A stretch of 64,000 nt of DNA from Owenia fusiformis. Its lineage: Eukaryota; Annelida; Polychaeta; Sabellida; Oweniidae. Below are positions 49,131 through 62,191 of this stretch, piece after piece. The number at the start of each line of letters is the position of its first letter. The stretch's first letter is position 1. Location of the stretch: assembly GCA_903813345.2 (NCBI GenBank), contig CAIIXF020000001.1, positions 43,371,366 to 43,435,365 of the forward strand. The letters are read 5' to 3'. The notes under the pieces are model-generated. The model ran no database searches. It had not been told where the DNA came from and was given only the letters and a program-made list of their open reading frames with translations. The position numbers were made by a program, and so were the translations under genes.

Positions 49131-50573
49131 TGTAAACCTCTTTAAAATTTCAAGTGGGTCTGTTACCTCAGGTTTTGGCTAAATATTCTGGGATGAATTA
49201 GCAGGATTCTCTTTGAGAAGTGGAAAATCATCAGATGTTCAACCTTTAAAAAAATATTAGCCCTTTATCTGATCTTTAATCTACTGTCATGACTGTAGAA
49301 CTCGAAATAACAAAGATTGATCTTCTTATTTTGACCTGACAGTGACCTTCATAGTTCTTTTAGGGACATTAAAATTGCGAAATGTGACCTTGAATAGTAC
49401 TATTCTGTGACCTTTAAACCTTCAAACATACCTGTACTGAACAGAGTAATCTGATCTGATCTGAATTGAACCACAGACTTCTATTCAGTCCATTTTCATT
49501 TCTCAAATATATTTCCCACCATTTTTTTTTAAAAAGCTAACATTTTTTAACCATCTAATATTCCACCATACATTTCAAAAAAGATTATCTTTTTAACAAC
49601 AATGCAAAAATTTAACAAAGGACACACTATTTCAATAATAAAATGCCATGTCTGATGTGCCACTTCAATGTTATAGCATATCAAAAAATATTTTGCAACC
49701 TTGGTGATGTCATCATGACTCAGGCAAAAAGATTTTCAATTTTTTTCTATGTCAATCTTTTCTTATATGCTAAACTTCAAAAATAAACCAATGTTGATTG
49801 TCTAACCAGGTTAAAAGGAACAATATATTGTTTTAGATATTATTGTACCATTGGTTTCTTTGAGAACTAAAATTTTGAAATGTATTTTTCTCTGAACCAT
49901 TTTCATTCATTGATGAGTTCATTTCTTGCTTATTTATGAACCGATTTTCTTAATTTTTCGGTACAAAGGATGAATTTTATGCATTGGTATGAATTATCGC
50001 TTATTAAAAGATAGATATGTGTGACCTCTGAAAGTTAGTTTTACATAAATTCACGATTTTCAAACAAAAAGACCTTCAAAACCACTTTTTGAAATTAAAA
50101 AAAAAGTTTGATAACATTGGGTAAGCTTACAATATAAGCCAAAGTGGTTTAAACTTTATATGGGGGCTTAAACTGATCCAGCTGGTTTGGAATTAAATTC
50201 ATATTTGAGGATGAGGCATTTTTATGATCTTTATGTATAGCTTGGGTATAAACATTTGCAGAATAGGAAAGAAAGCATCTAGGTTACCTATGTCAAAGGC
50301 TGCTGACTGATTCTCACAGACATGAATAATCAGTTCAGCCTTTGAAATAGGTAACATTTAGGGGTTAAAATTATCATTGAAAGCCCATGAAATTATGAAG
50401 AAACTTTTTTAGCAATTTTGAGAGCTTGCTTATGAGAAAAATCTGCATTGATCATTTCTATGGTGAAACACTTGAATTCTAATGTTAAAGTAACATCTAT
50501 GAAGTTCGTAATTGAATAAATCCATGTTAATTCAAATCTCCCGCCAACATTCATAGATTGACCTCGTATTTTG

Positions 50574-50578
50574 ATTGG
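50574..50578 (-). promoter_or_regulatory. Inverted CCAAT box upstream of TMEM47-like gene
   Basis: TTGATTGGCTAATCGG contains ATTGG(C/T), the NF-Y core, 122 bp before the ATG at 50700. The distance suits a promoter with a short 5' UTR. No TATA box is clear. Support comes only from the motif and its position. Confidence 0.3.
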
Positions 50579-50699
50579 CTAATCGGAAATAGCTAAGAAT
50601 GACCTAGATTTGTAAAAACGGAAATATTTTATTACTTTCTAGCTTTTGCCCTAATTTATAGCTTCAAACGATCCGTGTCATTGGGATCAAGTTCCTAGG

Positions 50700-53600
50700 A
50701 TGGCAGGGGAACAAACAACAGAGACGGTGACCGTGGTCCGGCCACTCAAGGTAAGATCATATCCACTGAATCACGACTTGGGTGTAACTTTCTAACTTTG
50801 TAAATTATTTTTGAACCGGAAGTCGGATCCATCTTTTTTAAGTCTGGTTCTCTACCTTCAAACCCTGTATATGGTTGATTCTGTTGTATAAAATGTTGTA
50901 AAAATTTGGAAAAGTAGTTTGAAATAACTGAAAACTTATATTCCGTCGAATCAACAACACTTTGATTCTCCTATTATCACCCATATTGATTTACCTGTAA
51001 ATTTATTACAGGTGTTGTTGATTTGTATTATAAAGTGTACCTTGGTCTTACTCCCCAGCTGGAGAGCTATAGAACCGAAAACAACCAAGTCGACAATCTA
51101 TTAGAACCTACCCTTGAATACATTTTAATATAAATAATTAGTTTACACCCCAAATATTGAAATACATGTAGAGTCTAGTGCACTGTCTCGCATCTGACAT
51201 TGCTATGAGATATTACTTCCTTCCAACGTTTTGTATGTATCCTAGCCTTGCATCAGTAGTTAATGCCATTCGTTTATGATTGTATTCTCACTTGCTTGCT
51301 CTATGATAAACATACCTGGTGCATCTCCAAGAGTGTTAGTTCACATTTCCATCTACATCGGTTACTGTTATGGTTTTAGTGCATAGTTTCACAAATATTT
51401 TTTCCCCATTTTACTGCAACCAACCAACCTGCCACCTTTATATGACAATTCAAAAATTTTCCTATAAACGAATAAAGCTCAAAATTATAGATGTTTTTTA
51501 ACAATGTCGGACCAGTTGGTATGAATTTCCGACAAAATAATGCAATATCTCACTTGTAAAATTGCTCACTTCATTTTCAATACAATTTTTATTCTCACAA
51601 ACAATTTTTGAATAATGTTGAATTTTAATAATAATTGTGAGTAAAAAAATTCTATTGTTCACATAGGCCAAATGTCATAAATCTCTAATTAAGTTTCTTG
51701 GCTACAGTAAAATTTTAAATGTTTGGAACTACTTTAAATTTAAAAATTAAGCAATCAAATGACTATATTGCAACAGTATATAAAAAATAGAAACATATGT
51801 ACTTGTCCTAACTTTTGTATATTTCAGATAGTTATGTATAATGTGCAGCAAAGCTGTTGCCCTTTGTAATTTAGGGAGTTTCAGCCATGTTAATTTTTTC
51901 GAAAATAACACGGCAGAGAAGCATCAAAATATAAGAGGCCACAAATATGAAGTTGAAATATACAAAAGTTATGACTTGTATAAATGTTAGTATTTTTACA
52001 TATACTGTTGCAATATAGTCATTTGATTGCTTATTTTTTAAATTCAAAGCAGTTCCAAACATTTAAAATTTTACTGTAGGGATTTTGATTTTGAATATAG
52101 ACGAGATCCGAGTAGAAATAATCTTGATTTACAACAATAAATATTCAAAATTCAGTCAAAGTGATGTCATATTTGAAATCTACGTGTAAAAGTACATCTA
52201 GAAATATGGTTTCGGAACTTGTTTATCAAAATTAAAAAATTTGGGAGATTCCCCATGGACCCCATGTTATAAAATCACAAAAAGTGAAATAACTTCTTGT
52301 ACTTGTAAGTATTTGCCAGATAATATTTTCTTTTACTGGACATATTTTAATTTGCATAACCAGGAGATATAAGGGTAATATGAAAATTGAACCACTTTAA
52401 AAACTGATGAATATTTAAGTTAGAGGGAACTTTCTACTATACCTACCATGCTGTCTGACCGGAATGGGCCACCCAGTGGTGAAGCTGGTTACTACCTACT
52501 CACATCTGAGTCATTATGTCAATCTACAATGTGTGGTGTAGATATCCACATAAAATTCTTATATTTTGAGTTCCAATCTGAGTGCTCACATTGTTGTTTT
52601 TCAACTTACCGTAATTAAGATAATCTGCTGCAAAAAGGCAATGAAACAATACTAAAATTAATTTTATAATTTGATTTATTTAGTTTTTATATCATGCTTA
52701 GCAATCATTTCTTATGCTGCATACTCAATCGGGAATATGATAAAGCGAAGATGAGTATTAAACTTTTTGAATTGAAATAATGTCTTTTGTGAGGGATGGG
52801 GGGGGGGGGGTGACTGGGACACAAGGCTGAAAGCCCAAATTCAGCCTTTATGTCAAGGCAATTGGTTTAAGGTCTTAAGTCTGTGGTTATGAGTATCATT
52901 TGACGTGTCGCAAAAAGGTGGCGCATTTGTTTTTTAGGGGTATCGCGTGAATGTAACTTTGATTCCCCGGATTATAAAATAATATTCTAATTAAAGTTGT
53001 ATATCATTTTAAAGCTGTTTCGATGAAGTTTTTAGATCAACTACAGTCCGTTCACAATTCTTGCGCGTTCTTTTTTAAAAAAGAGTTTTTTACCAAAACA
53101 TCTGGCAAATATTCCCTGTTGACACGTTACATTTTGAATTATTTTTCGTCTTTAAAACGCTCATAACTCAAACAATATATGACTTTTATACTTATTTTTC
53201 GTCTTGATAAAGGTAGATAGAAGTTTTATTTTAAAGGATGAATTTTAGTAAGCGTCCCATATTGTGACGTCATAGAGTTTGAAAAATAGAATCTGTTGAC
53301 AGCGACCTTTTCTGCTCATTTTTTTGTTCCTTCAACTTTTCAGGTGTACATTAAACAAAAAATACGAGATCAATTTTTTATAAATCATACATGATTATTT
53401 TGCTCCTAAACTCTAGTTTATTAATAAATAGTTGATTTTGTTCGCAAAAGTATGTGTTTTCTGTTGTATGTGGAAAAGTGGAGGACGAAAGGTTTTCAAA
53501 ATTCATCTAAATAGGGCTAATTTACGCCATTCGCCTATTTTGAAGCACAGCAACACGTATATTTATTTCACCTAAAATATCAATTGATTCGTGTTTTATG

Positions 53601-56600
53601 ATGCTCCTAGCCCATTAACAATATATATATGATATCAGAGTTATTCGTCTAAAATGTTTTGAGATAGAGAGGTAAATGTGGAGGACGAAAGGATTTTCAT
53701 TTGTGTACATTTTTTCAAAAACGTCACATTCTACCATGTTAAAAGCGAGGATCGTCTGGATTACGCCACAAAATGTGTAACAATGCGTGCGCGAGCTTTT
53801 TGCGATACATCTTTATGATTGGAAGTGTGATAGTGTTGATTTTATTTTACTTCATTTATTTAGATATAAACTATTCATAACAATGTCAGTCTAATACTGT
53901 ATAAAATTAGCTGCATCCAGTAAAATAACCTAATTAATGTGGATCCACTTAATTTGGCTATCATGTTGTATACCATTTTCCCTTATGAAAAGTTACATGA
54001 GATTGCAAAGTTCCAAAATCAAGGGGTGTCCCTGAAAAAAGGTACAATGTATTTGAGTATGCGGGTATGGGGTAATTTATAAGCATTTGTGTAAGCATTT
54101 TAGGACCCAGTCTGGTGATCTGTCTATTTTGTCTGTTACCCATTTTTAGTGATAAAGGTGGTACCATGGTTCCTGGCCTCCATGGGACATGTGGACTGAT
54201 CTCTGCCATGATGACAAATGCTAGAAATGTACAATACAGAAACTAAATGTGTCCTTTAAATTGCGTTCAAAATGACCAGAGATTCCCCTGAGCTTTCTAG
54301 GAGGAACAAAAAGATATATAACATGATAGGGTGGCAATGCTACATATATGATTTTGGAGGGGGTGTATACATATGAAACTATTTTTTAAAAAGCACTTAT
54401 TCAAGTTATATAGAGAAACAGCACTATCACCGGGAATTAATAAAAATGTGGCTAAAATGACAAAGTATTATCATGCAGTTATTACAAATAATTGCTTACT
54501 CCCATAAATATTTGGTTTAAAAATTAGTGCAATTTTTTTAAGGTTTCAAGTTTAAGACAGTGGCAATGATTATCCTTAATTAAATAGTGGCTGTGTAAGT
54601 GTATGTAGTTATTTGATTATGGCAAAAACTCCTTTGTAATAAAATTTAGAGAGACCCAATAAATGTATGAATGAAATAAATGTAATAATGTTTTATGTGT
54701 GGGTTGTCACTCTGGGAATATATAAAATTATAGCCATTTACTTAGAGGCGTTTATCCTTAGCTTTACTGTAGCGGAAAAAGCGAAACTCATCAATATTCT
54801 CACCATAGAAGGCATCAACAGCAGCTATACATACACTTAGGGGAAATAAGTACGACTCTCAGCGAAGAAAGTGGATTTATTATGTCTGCCTGCATAAGTG
54901 AAGATCGCTCACTGGTCAAACATCGGTGATAGCAATATAACTACAAAGAAATTACAAGAAAAATACAGGGATAATTACAGTACTGTTTTAGCATTGTATT
55001 GGATTATGTTGTGAATGGATATTTATGATGGGAAGTAGGGAAAGATCCACCAAAGAGTATGTCTACTTAGGTCCTTTACGGAGATGTCAGGAGGGAGGCA
55101 TGGTATGGATTTTTACTGATGAACACATGTTGCATGCATTTTATAAATCATGGAAAATCACTTTCTGTTTGAGCATTCTGGATACAAAGTATAACAAGAA
55201 AACCCAAATCAATCACAATTTTATCTCACAGATGTGCATGATATGCAAACTACAAGGTTATTAATTCATTACAATAGCATCAATCATAATTTCTACTTAA
55301 TCAGATGTAATAAATGATCTCTTTGTGCATGCAATCTCTGGGCAACTAGGTATTCAATGAAGCATATGGCTTGCTATAATTGTTTAATGTCATAATGCAG
55401 CATTTCACATATTCTCTCTAATAAATGGATATGAATTCTGGAACTCAACAGATTTTTCTGTTTTACAAAGAGAAAGGAACTAACAGAAGGCCATGATTGC
55501 TAATGATGATGAACAAGATATTTCAATGACTAAAGAAATATACTGGTTGTACATAATTATATTTTATTTTGAAAAATATATTAAAACATACTCATTTCTC
55601 TTATTATTGCTTATCAGGTATTATCATTTTTGTTCTATTTTGCATGTTGGGATTCCAATATCTAAACTTTTGAAAACGACATCAACTGGTCTATACCTCA
55701 ATCATAATTGGTCTTAAGCAAACGACTAAATTCATTTGAATCAGATTTTGGAATACAATAAAGTTGGTCAATAATATTAATTAATACAATAAATGTGGTC
55801 AATAGAAATAGTAATATTCATTTAGAAAGCATTTATAATTCTTCAAAGTCCAGAAGCTAGCGAATGTTGAACCATCAAAATCCAAACACTTATCCGAATG
55901 CTTCAAGTCGCATACCTATGGCATTCAGTTTAGACAGGTCCCTATGGCATTGGATTAGACAGGTTTTACTCTAAATTAATGTAAAGGACTTAATTCAAAA
56001 TGCTAAAGTAAAACCTACACTTGGTGCAGATATGAGCCATATTGCAGAATTAAACATTGTTTTATATGAGATATTGTATAAACAAGGCCATGATGTATAT
56101 TCATTTATATTCATGTAATATGTGTAGATGATACCTAATAAAAAGGAAATCATGTAAATAGTTGCATGTCTACTTCATTGGTTCAGCACCATGCACTAAT
56201 CCATAATGAGTATTTTCTGTATACTCAGTCTGAATAGGATGTATATTTTTTACTGTACAGTGCATTATAAATGAATTAATAAGTCCTCCCTGATTGACAT
56301 TAAGCATGAAGGATGAAGACCAGTTGCATTGATACATTAATTGGTATTGAACTCTGCTCAATTGCATTAATAAAAAACATTGTTTAAAGCATCTCTCAGA
56401 TGATGCTAGAATATTGAATTTTTCTTGTGTTAACGAGGTGCCAGATATTGTAAAAACCTTTTAAACAGTCTACAATATAATTCAAGAAGGGAGCAAATGT
56501 ATTTATCTATTACAAAAATTGTTCTATATTTTATATCTGTACAATTATTAACAACTAACTTCTTTAACATTGGGAATTTAACATTCAGAGTATAAGAAAA

Positions 56601-59600
56601 TAAGGATTTTTTTAGATGCTCATCTGCTTTTGCCTGTCGAAGCTTTCACTTTGCCTCCATTTGTTTTGTTCCATCCTCCGCACCATCTGAAAAAGCCAAA
56701 AGCAACTGCATGTACTGTGCAACAAAAAATTAGATATTGTATTAACTCACTGAAGTATTAGCACATTTCAAAGAGCAATTTAACTGGTGAGAAGCACATT
56801 GTTGTATAATTATTCTCCCAAAGGAGACTCAGTCCTATGCCATCCTCTCAGTATTTACATTTTCTCCCTTATCTCCTTTTACAAGTACAAGCCCCCACTC
56901 CCTCCTTTTCATTCTTCCATCTTATTTTCCATCGAACATCATCCTCTTACCCGGTCCCCATGTATCCCCACCTAGTTATGTCACCACTTTTATATTATCA
57001 CCACAATTATATTGTTATGGTCTCAGTTTTTTTCAAAATCATCTACAAGTTTTCAGAAATTCAAATCTGACTTAAGATTGAACTAATAATATTGAGAGCA
57101 ACTAGGTGGTGACATTTTGTCATGTTAATGCCTTGTTATTAATTACTAAGGTATGCTTTTCTTGTTCTCCAGGTGATGGCCCTTGTCTGTGGGATCATCT
57201 CCATCCTTCTCATCATCATCAGCATTGCCAGCACAGAATGGTTGACAGCTGACGGCAATTACCGTCAAGGGCTGTGGCAAGATTGTCAAGATGGAAGAGA
57301 ACCAGTTTGCCAAAATAATCCAGCAAAAGGTAATTACGAGGGTTGATCCAAAAGTTCTCCACCGTTTTATCTAAAAAAATTATTTCTTGGTGGATTTTGT
57401 TCATACTTGGTCATTGGTCATTTTAACTGCATAGAGATTAGAGTTGCACAGCATCATTGCATGTCCTAGATTTCTAGATGGCGTATTGACATTTAAATCA
57501 TTTATAAGATTATTCGTCTAAAATGTTTTGTGATAGTATCTTGTTTCACTCTGCTCCCTCAGGGGTGGACATAGTAAGGACTTAGCTTGTGAAGATTTTT
57601 ATATGTAAGTCCATAGTGAATATGATATTTCAAAACTCATTGTTTTGTGAGGCCTTCATTTCTATGTGATTTGGACAAACAAATCATTAATACCTTGTGA
57701 TTTATCTGCAAAATAACATATCTATGAGAAAAACACTTCTGTAAATATTAGTTTAATAATTTTATCAGGCTCTGCTCTTTTCACAGGGCAAATCAATCAT
57801 TACATATGGGAGCTATGGGCATTCCCATAAAGAAAGTACATTATTTAATGGTGTAAAGGAAATGCATAAAGTACAATGTGATGATTTATGAATCGTAATT
57901 TAGAATATTTCTCTCAAATTAGGCACTGCTTTTAAGTAATTTAAAGTGGTCTATGTTTGCTGTACTGAGAGATTAACATGTTTTTTTTATTAACATGTTT
58001 TTTATGTCACCACCACAACTGGTGATATATTGTTATGGTCTCCAATTTTCATAATTATCTGTATAGAATAACATCAGACATGTTTTTGATTATAAATTGT
58101 ACCTATTATTGATTCCACTCACAAAACTCTCTAATATCAACATTGTCTCTCCCAGGGCTGGATCAATAGATTCCAGGATGTTGATGAGCTTAGTGGCTAT
58201 TTAATGTCAAAATGTTTTATGCATCAAAACAAAAGAAGCTAAATTAGGAATGTTTTATTTCTTTACCATGGCTCTGGAGACTGTTCATCTTTTTAGAATC
58301 TTAGATCAGGAGACCTTCAAGATCTGCATAACCTTTTTCGAACTTATTTTGGGCATAACGAGAGAAATAAAAATATTCTAATTGGCATGAGATGAATAAA
58401 AGTTCCTTGTGTACTGAACTTATATATTTGAAAATATATAATTGGAGTTTGACAATGCCAAGTTTCAGAAATTAATATTTTGTTCAGGGTGAAAGATTGG
58501 GTCAACAAAAATATACATGTAATTGTTATGTCACCACCACAAGTGGTGACATATTGTTATAGTCTCTGACTTTTTTCTGGATAAAATTCGGAGGTTGGCA
58601 TTCAGTGTCTTTAACAAATGGCAGGTGGTGGCATTTTGCATGTTTAGTGCCCTGTTTACTTTCCAATAGCATTGTGAATTTGACAAAAAGTCCAATAAAA
58701 GATATATACATTGTACATCAATATTCATAAAGTAAAACCATCTAAGTAAAAATCATCTTATTTTTACTTAATTATCAGATGGATTAGGAGGTAGGACCAA
58801 TCTCCATGAATTACTAGTATTATGTGGTTATTTTTGCATTTACATATACCAGCTTCAGCTACATGTATCTTTTTATTTCATTTTACTTGTATACTCATTG
58901 TTGAGATATATTTTATATTATTATATCACTGTCATGTTTCTCACTCTCTGATTGGTCTATGTTCTATACATGACTAAAAAATTTTCACACCAATACTCAA
59001 AGGAGGTTGTGTGACTTCCATTGAATATCAAATGATATTCATCAGTCACGACTTAGTCCAGTATAATTTTAATTCTAGATATCCCCTGGAGTATATTGAT
59101 AGTATTCAATTAGACATCAATAATTTGTTATTCCATTAATGTGAGTGAATAATAAAACAAATATCTAATTCTATTTTCGGTGAATACCTGTGACACTTTC
59201 ACAAGATGATATTCCACTAGCCTCTCGGGCTTTGTGAAATATCACTCGTGAAAGATGCACAGGTATTCACTTCAATAAAATTAAACTTTTATTTAATATC
59301 ATCGCAGACTTAAATGGATATACTGAAAGCCTATCTCAGCTTCAGAAATGCATGCTATCATCACATTTTTGGCATGGCTTGAATAATACCATAAAATGGT
59401 GAAATTCAGCAAACTTGTGATTTTGACAAACTTTTTAAAAGTAGAGATTTTTTCAATTTTAGTATTTAGTTTTCAACAGTGGTATGTAAACCAGCTTTTT
59501 AGGCAGTGGGAGTTTCTTGTTCATTTCTAAAGTCAGTGATATCACATTTTCTGAATTTCCTTGACATTGAATATCTGTCAAAAACCTGTGAAAAATATTT

Positions 59601-62191
59601 ACCTGTTGACTGTTAAACCTAATACAAAAGTGTTATTTCATGTAAAATATTTTTTTGCATGTTAAAATCTTTAATCTTAGTCTTGCATCAAGCCCCTGTA
59701 TTCCCTAAGGTCTATCTTTATACAATTGTTAAGTGGTTTCTGTATGTTTTTTCACTCATGAACTTTGTGTTACAATAATACCAAATGTCTTATATTAGTT
59801 GAAAGTTGAATCAGTTTCATAGCAGGTAAACAGTGAAGCTACTTGTACGTGTAATCCAACTTTAAAATGAGAGTTCTCTCTATTCTTTATGTCACCACCA
59901 CACAAAGTGGCATATTGTTAGAGTCCCAGACAGTGCACAGCATCTGTATCAAATGGCAGCTGGTGATATTTTGCATTTTAATGCTTTCCTTATGTGAATA
60001 TTAAAGCAATTTGCTAGTTGTATGTGGATTCATGTAGCATATTTTTATTTTTTAATTTATTTGATTCTACAATTGAACCACATTATTCTCGATAGTGCTA
60101 TTTTAAGGTTCAAGTATAAATTCATATGTTTATAAAAAATGTCTTTATCTGCCCATATTATGTTTGAGTTGATGAGTGTATTATATTAGCCCATTTTTCT
60201 GAAAAGTGTTTTGTTGCATCCAATTTTAGACAAATTAATATGAACTGTGGGTAATACTTTGTTGATGAAAAACTTAATAACATGCAATTTTGAATGTTTT
60301 TTCTGGAGTTATCATGTATTGGCCTCTTACCAGATCTACTGAAATTAACCAATGCAAGGATGCTTTCCCAAAAATTAAAGAATTTAAACCCATGTCTTCA
60401 TACTTTATTTTTGAAACAGAAAATACATGGGCAGTTAAGGAATTGTTGTGATCAATCTTAGTAAAGGACTTATATACTACTTGCAACATTCTTTGTCATT
60501 ATTTTTTACTGTGTAGAAGGGTAGGGAATTGTGCAGCCTATATTTTTCATTATGGATTTTAATTGGTGATGTCCAGCCTCTGAGCTGATGCCAGTATTAG
60601 CTGCTGTGTCAGGGATGTAATTCCACTGTTCCCCATCCTTGTGTTATTTAACGAGAGCAATGTAATGTTAGTTAGTGCCATATACCATATAACCATGCAA
60701 GAATGGTAATTTACACTTTTTTCAGGAAACCCGGCCGGGCTACTATTTCAGTTACGTGATTGTAAATTGCATCAAATTAACATTGTACATTTTCCTTGTT
60801 TCTAGCATGGATCCAAGCATGTGCTGCTCTGTGTATCATCACTCTGATCTTTGCCACTGGCGCCACAATCCTCACAGTCTTTGGGCTGCTTTCAAAGAAC
60901 TCTGTATGGAAATTCAGGTTCTATAGGATCGCTATGATTATCATGTTCTTCTGTGGTAAGTCATATTCATATATATTATGTATATTGTCATGTACATGTA
61001 TTATATATATTGTCATATTTGTTGTATCTGTATATATTGTTAACCAGAAGTAACAGAAACCATATTTCCTATAGTTCATGTACATTCAGATCTGCATACC
61101 CTATATTCAGATACATCTAGATAAATGCATGTTCATTATTGAATTTCTGTAATGTGAAATGGTATAATAGAAGTTTACATGTACCATAAATATTACCACA
61201 TCAGCATTTTACTTCTCAAGCTATTCTTTGTTACGAGAAAGTCTTCGGGCTTATTACTTATAAGCTCAGCACAACAACCCTGCAAAATTTTAAATTGCTA
61301 CCACAACATTATGGTTTCTTAAGATTAAGGGAAACCCATTTTTAAAGCTGAAAATAGGTTCAAATGTATGATGCCGTCATCCATTTTCATCACAGAGGTC
61401 ATTAATTTTATAGTTGTTGTTTGAATAAATCATGATGAAAAATTCTGTAATTGGACAAAACAGCTAATCTCACATGGAATTGCCAGTATCACATCATAAA
61501 CAATTCCATTGATTTAGAAAGGTCAACATGTGTGGATTGATTGATATTAAGTAAAACTCAAGAGACAAAGTAATGGTTGAAGATCATCATTTACTGTCAT
61601 CAATTTTCAAAGAATATTTCGAAAAGGTTGAACTGACACTTTTCATTGATGCAAATTAAGTGAATCTGTATTGATTCAACATCACATATCTGCTTTATGT
61701 ATGGCATCCTTTAGTAGACAAATTATGTGTAGCAATTTGTGTCTGATATCAAGCCAGGTATTGGGGATCTATTCAATCTTTGCACATGCCCAAGGAATCC
61801 ATCATCTTGGTATTGAGATTTGCCTCAACATGTACAGATACTGAGATATTTATTCTTTTAATGAGATTTTGTGCACTATATGGCAAGTGTTGGTAAAATG
61901 ATATTCAGAAACTAGATTTCTCCCATTTGTTGTGTTAGTTTAGTTCATATCATATTCGTTTTATTTTCAGTGTTGTGCCAAGTGATATCCCTTATTGTGT
62001 TCCCTGCTATGTTCATGCAAGAAATCCAGTCATTGGGAAAGAGCCAGTGGATGTTTGGCTGGTCCTACGGTGTCGGCTGGGGTGCAGCAATTTTCCTATT
62101 CGGAGGTGCAATCTTACTGCTAATGGATAAAGAGAGTGAGGAAATTTACTATCGCGAGAAAACATATTATGACAACCAGACTGATGCATGA
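50700..62191 (+). CDS. TMEM47-like four-TM junctional protein (claudin/PMP22 superfamily), complete
   Basis: Exons: 50700-50750, 57173-57329, 60806-60955 and 61971-62191, phases matching, 192 residues (human TMEM47 has 181). Exon 1 encodes a short cytoplasmic N-terminus (MAGEQTTETVTVVRPLK), similar in position to the TMEM47 start. TM1 is LVCGIISILLIIISIAST. The first extracellular loop holds W, then GLWQDC and a second Cys (EPVC), the W-GLW-C-C signature of claudin-like proteins. TM2 to TM4 follow, ending with GYGVGWGAAIFLFGGAILLL-type sequence (here WSYGVGWGAAIF) that closely matches TMEM47 rather than PERP or claudins. The C-terminus is acidic and tyrosine-rich (EEIYYREKTYYDNQ). Family members act at adherens junctions and cell contacts. 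Intron 1 (6.4 kb) and intron 2 (3.5 kb) are rich in repeats. Assignment to TMEM47 versus another close paralogue is by remembered similarity. Confidence 0.9.
52098..52505 (+). repeat. Second copy of the foldback-element interior
   Basis: It matches 42184-42595 across ~400 bp: GAGTAGAAATAATCTTGATT, GTGATGTCATATTTGAAATC, ATCACAAAAAGTGAAATA and GGGAACTTTCTACTATAC. The 15-bp arm repeats are absent here. It lies in intron 1 of the TMEM47-like gene. Confidence 0.75.
52797..52811 (+). repeat. Poly-G tract
   Basis: A run of about 13 G residues within GATGGGG...TGACTGGG. It could be polymorphic or a sequencing weak point. Confidence 0.8.
52916..53819. mobile_element. ~0.9-kb element with TGTCGCAAAAAG terminal repeats
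   Basis: The left end TGTCGCAAAAAGGTGGCGCA and the complement of the right end (TGTATCGCAAAAAGCTCGCG) match with a few changes. The interior is AT-rich and carries repeated GGAGGACGAAAGG words at about 53481 and 53681. No target duplication or transposase was found. It lies in intron 1 of the TMEM47-like gene. Confidence 0.5.
53820..56976. other. Intron 1 stretch without recognised features
   Basis: AT-rich intronic sequence of the TMEM47-like gene. Open frames here (for example 55025-55264 and 53961-54209) have no family resemblance and no flanking splice-site pattern, so they are not called. Confidence 0.5.
56977..57149 (+). repeat. TATGTCACCACCAC-family repeat, copy 1
   Basis: It begins TTATGTCACCAC, contains ATATTGTTATGGTCTC and ends with GGTGGTGACATTTTGTCATG. 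The same order recurs at 58003, 58527 and 59887 in this gene's introns. Copy 1 ends 23 bp before exon 2. Confidence 0.55.
58003..58070 (+). repeat. TATGTCACCACCAC-family repeat, copy 2 (5' part)
   Basis: TATGTCACCACCACAACTGG followed by ATATTGTTATGGTCTC matches the start of copy 3. The distal GGTGGTGACATTTTG part is not evident. Confidence 0.5.
58527..58665 (+). repeat. TATGTCACCACCAC-family repeat, copy 3
   Basis: It starts TATGTCACCACCACAAGTGG, continues TGACATATTGTTATAGTCTC and ends near GGTGGTGGCATTTTGCATG. The first 22 bp form a hairpin (CACCAC/GTGGTG). It is the best-preserved copy. Confidence 0.6.
59887..60000 (+). repeat. TATGTCACCACCAC-family repeat, copy 4
   Basis: TATGTCACCACCACACAAAG, CATATTGTTAGAGTC and CAGCTGGTGATATTTTGC keep the order of copy 3. 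It lies in intron 2 of the TMEM47-like gene. Confidence 0.55.

Larger units (their letters stand above)
48086..50699. other. TAF5L 3' region and upstream region of the TMEM47-like gene
   Basis: No coding exon is seen. An AATAAA at 48652-48657 is a candidate TAF5L polyadenylation signal. A small tandem repeat lies at 48955-49130. An inverted CCAAT box (ATTGG, 50574-50578) sits 122 bp before the next gene's ATG. The rest shows nothing recognisable. Confidence 0.45.
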
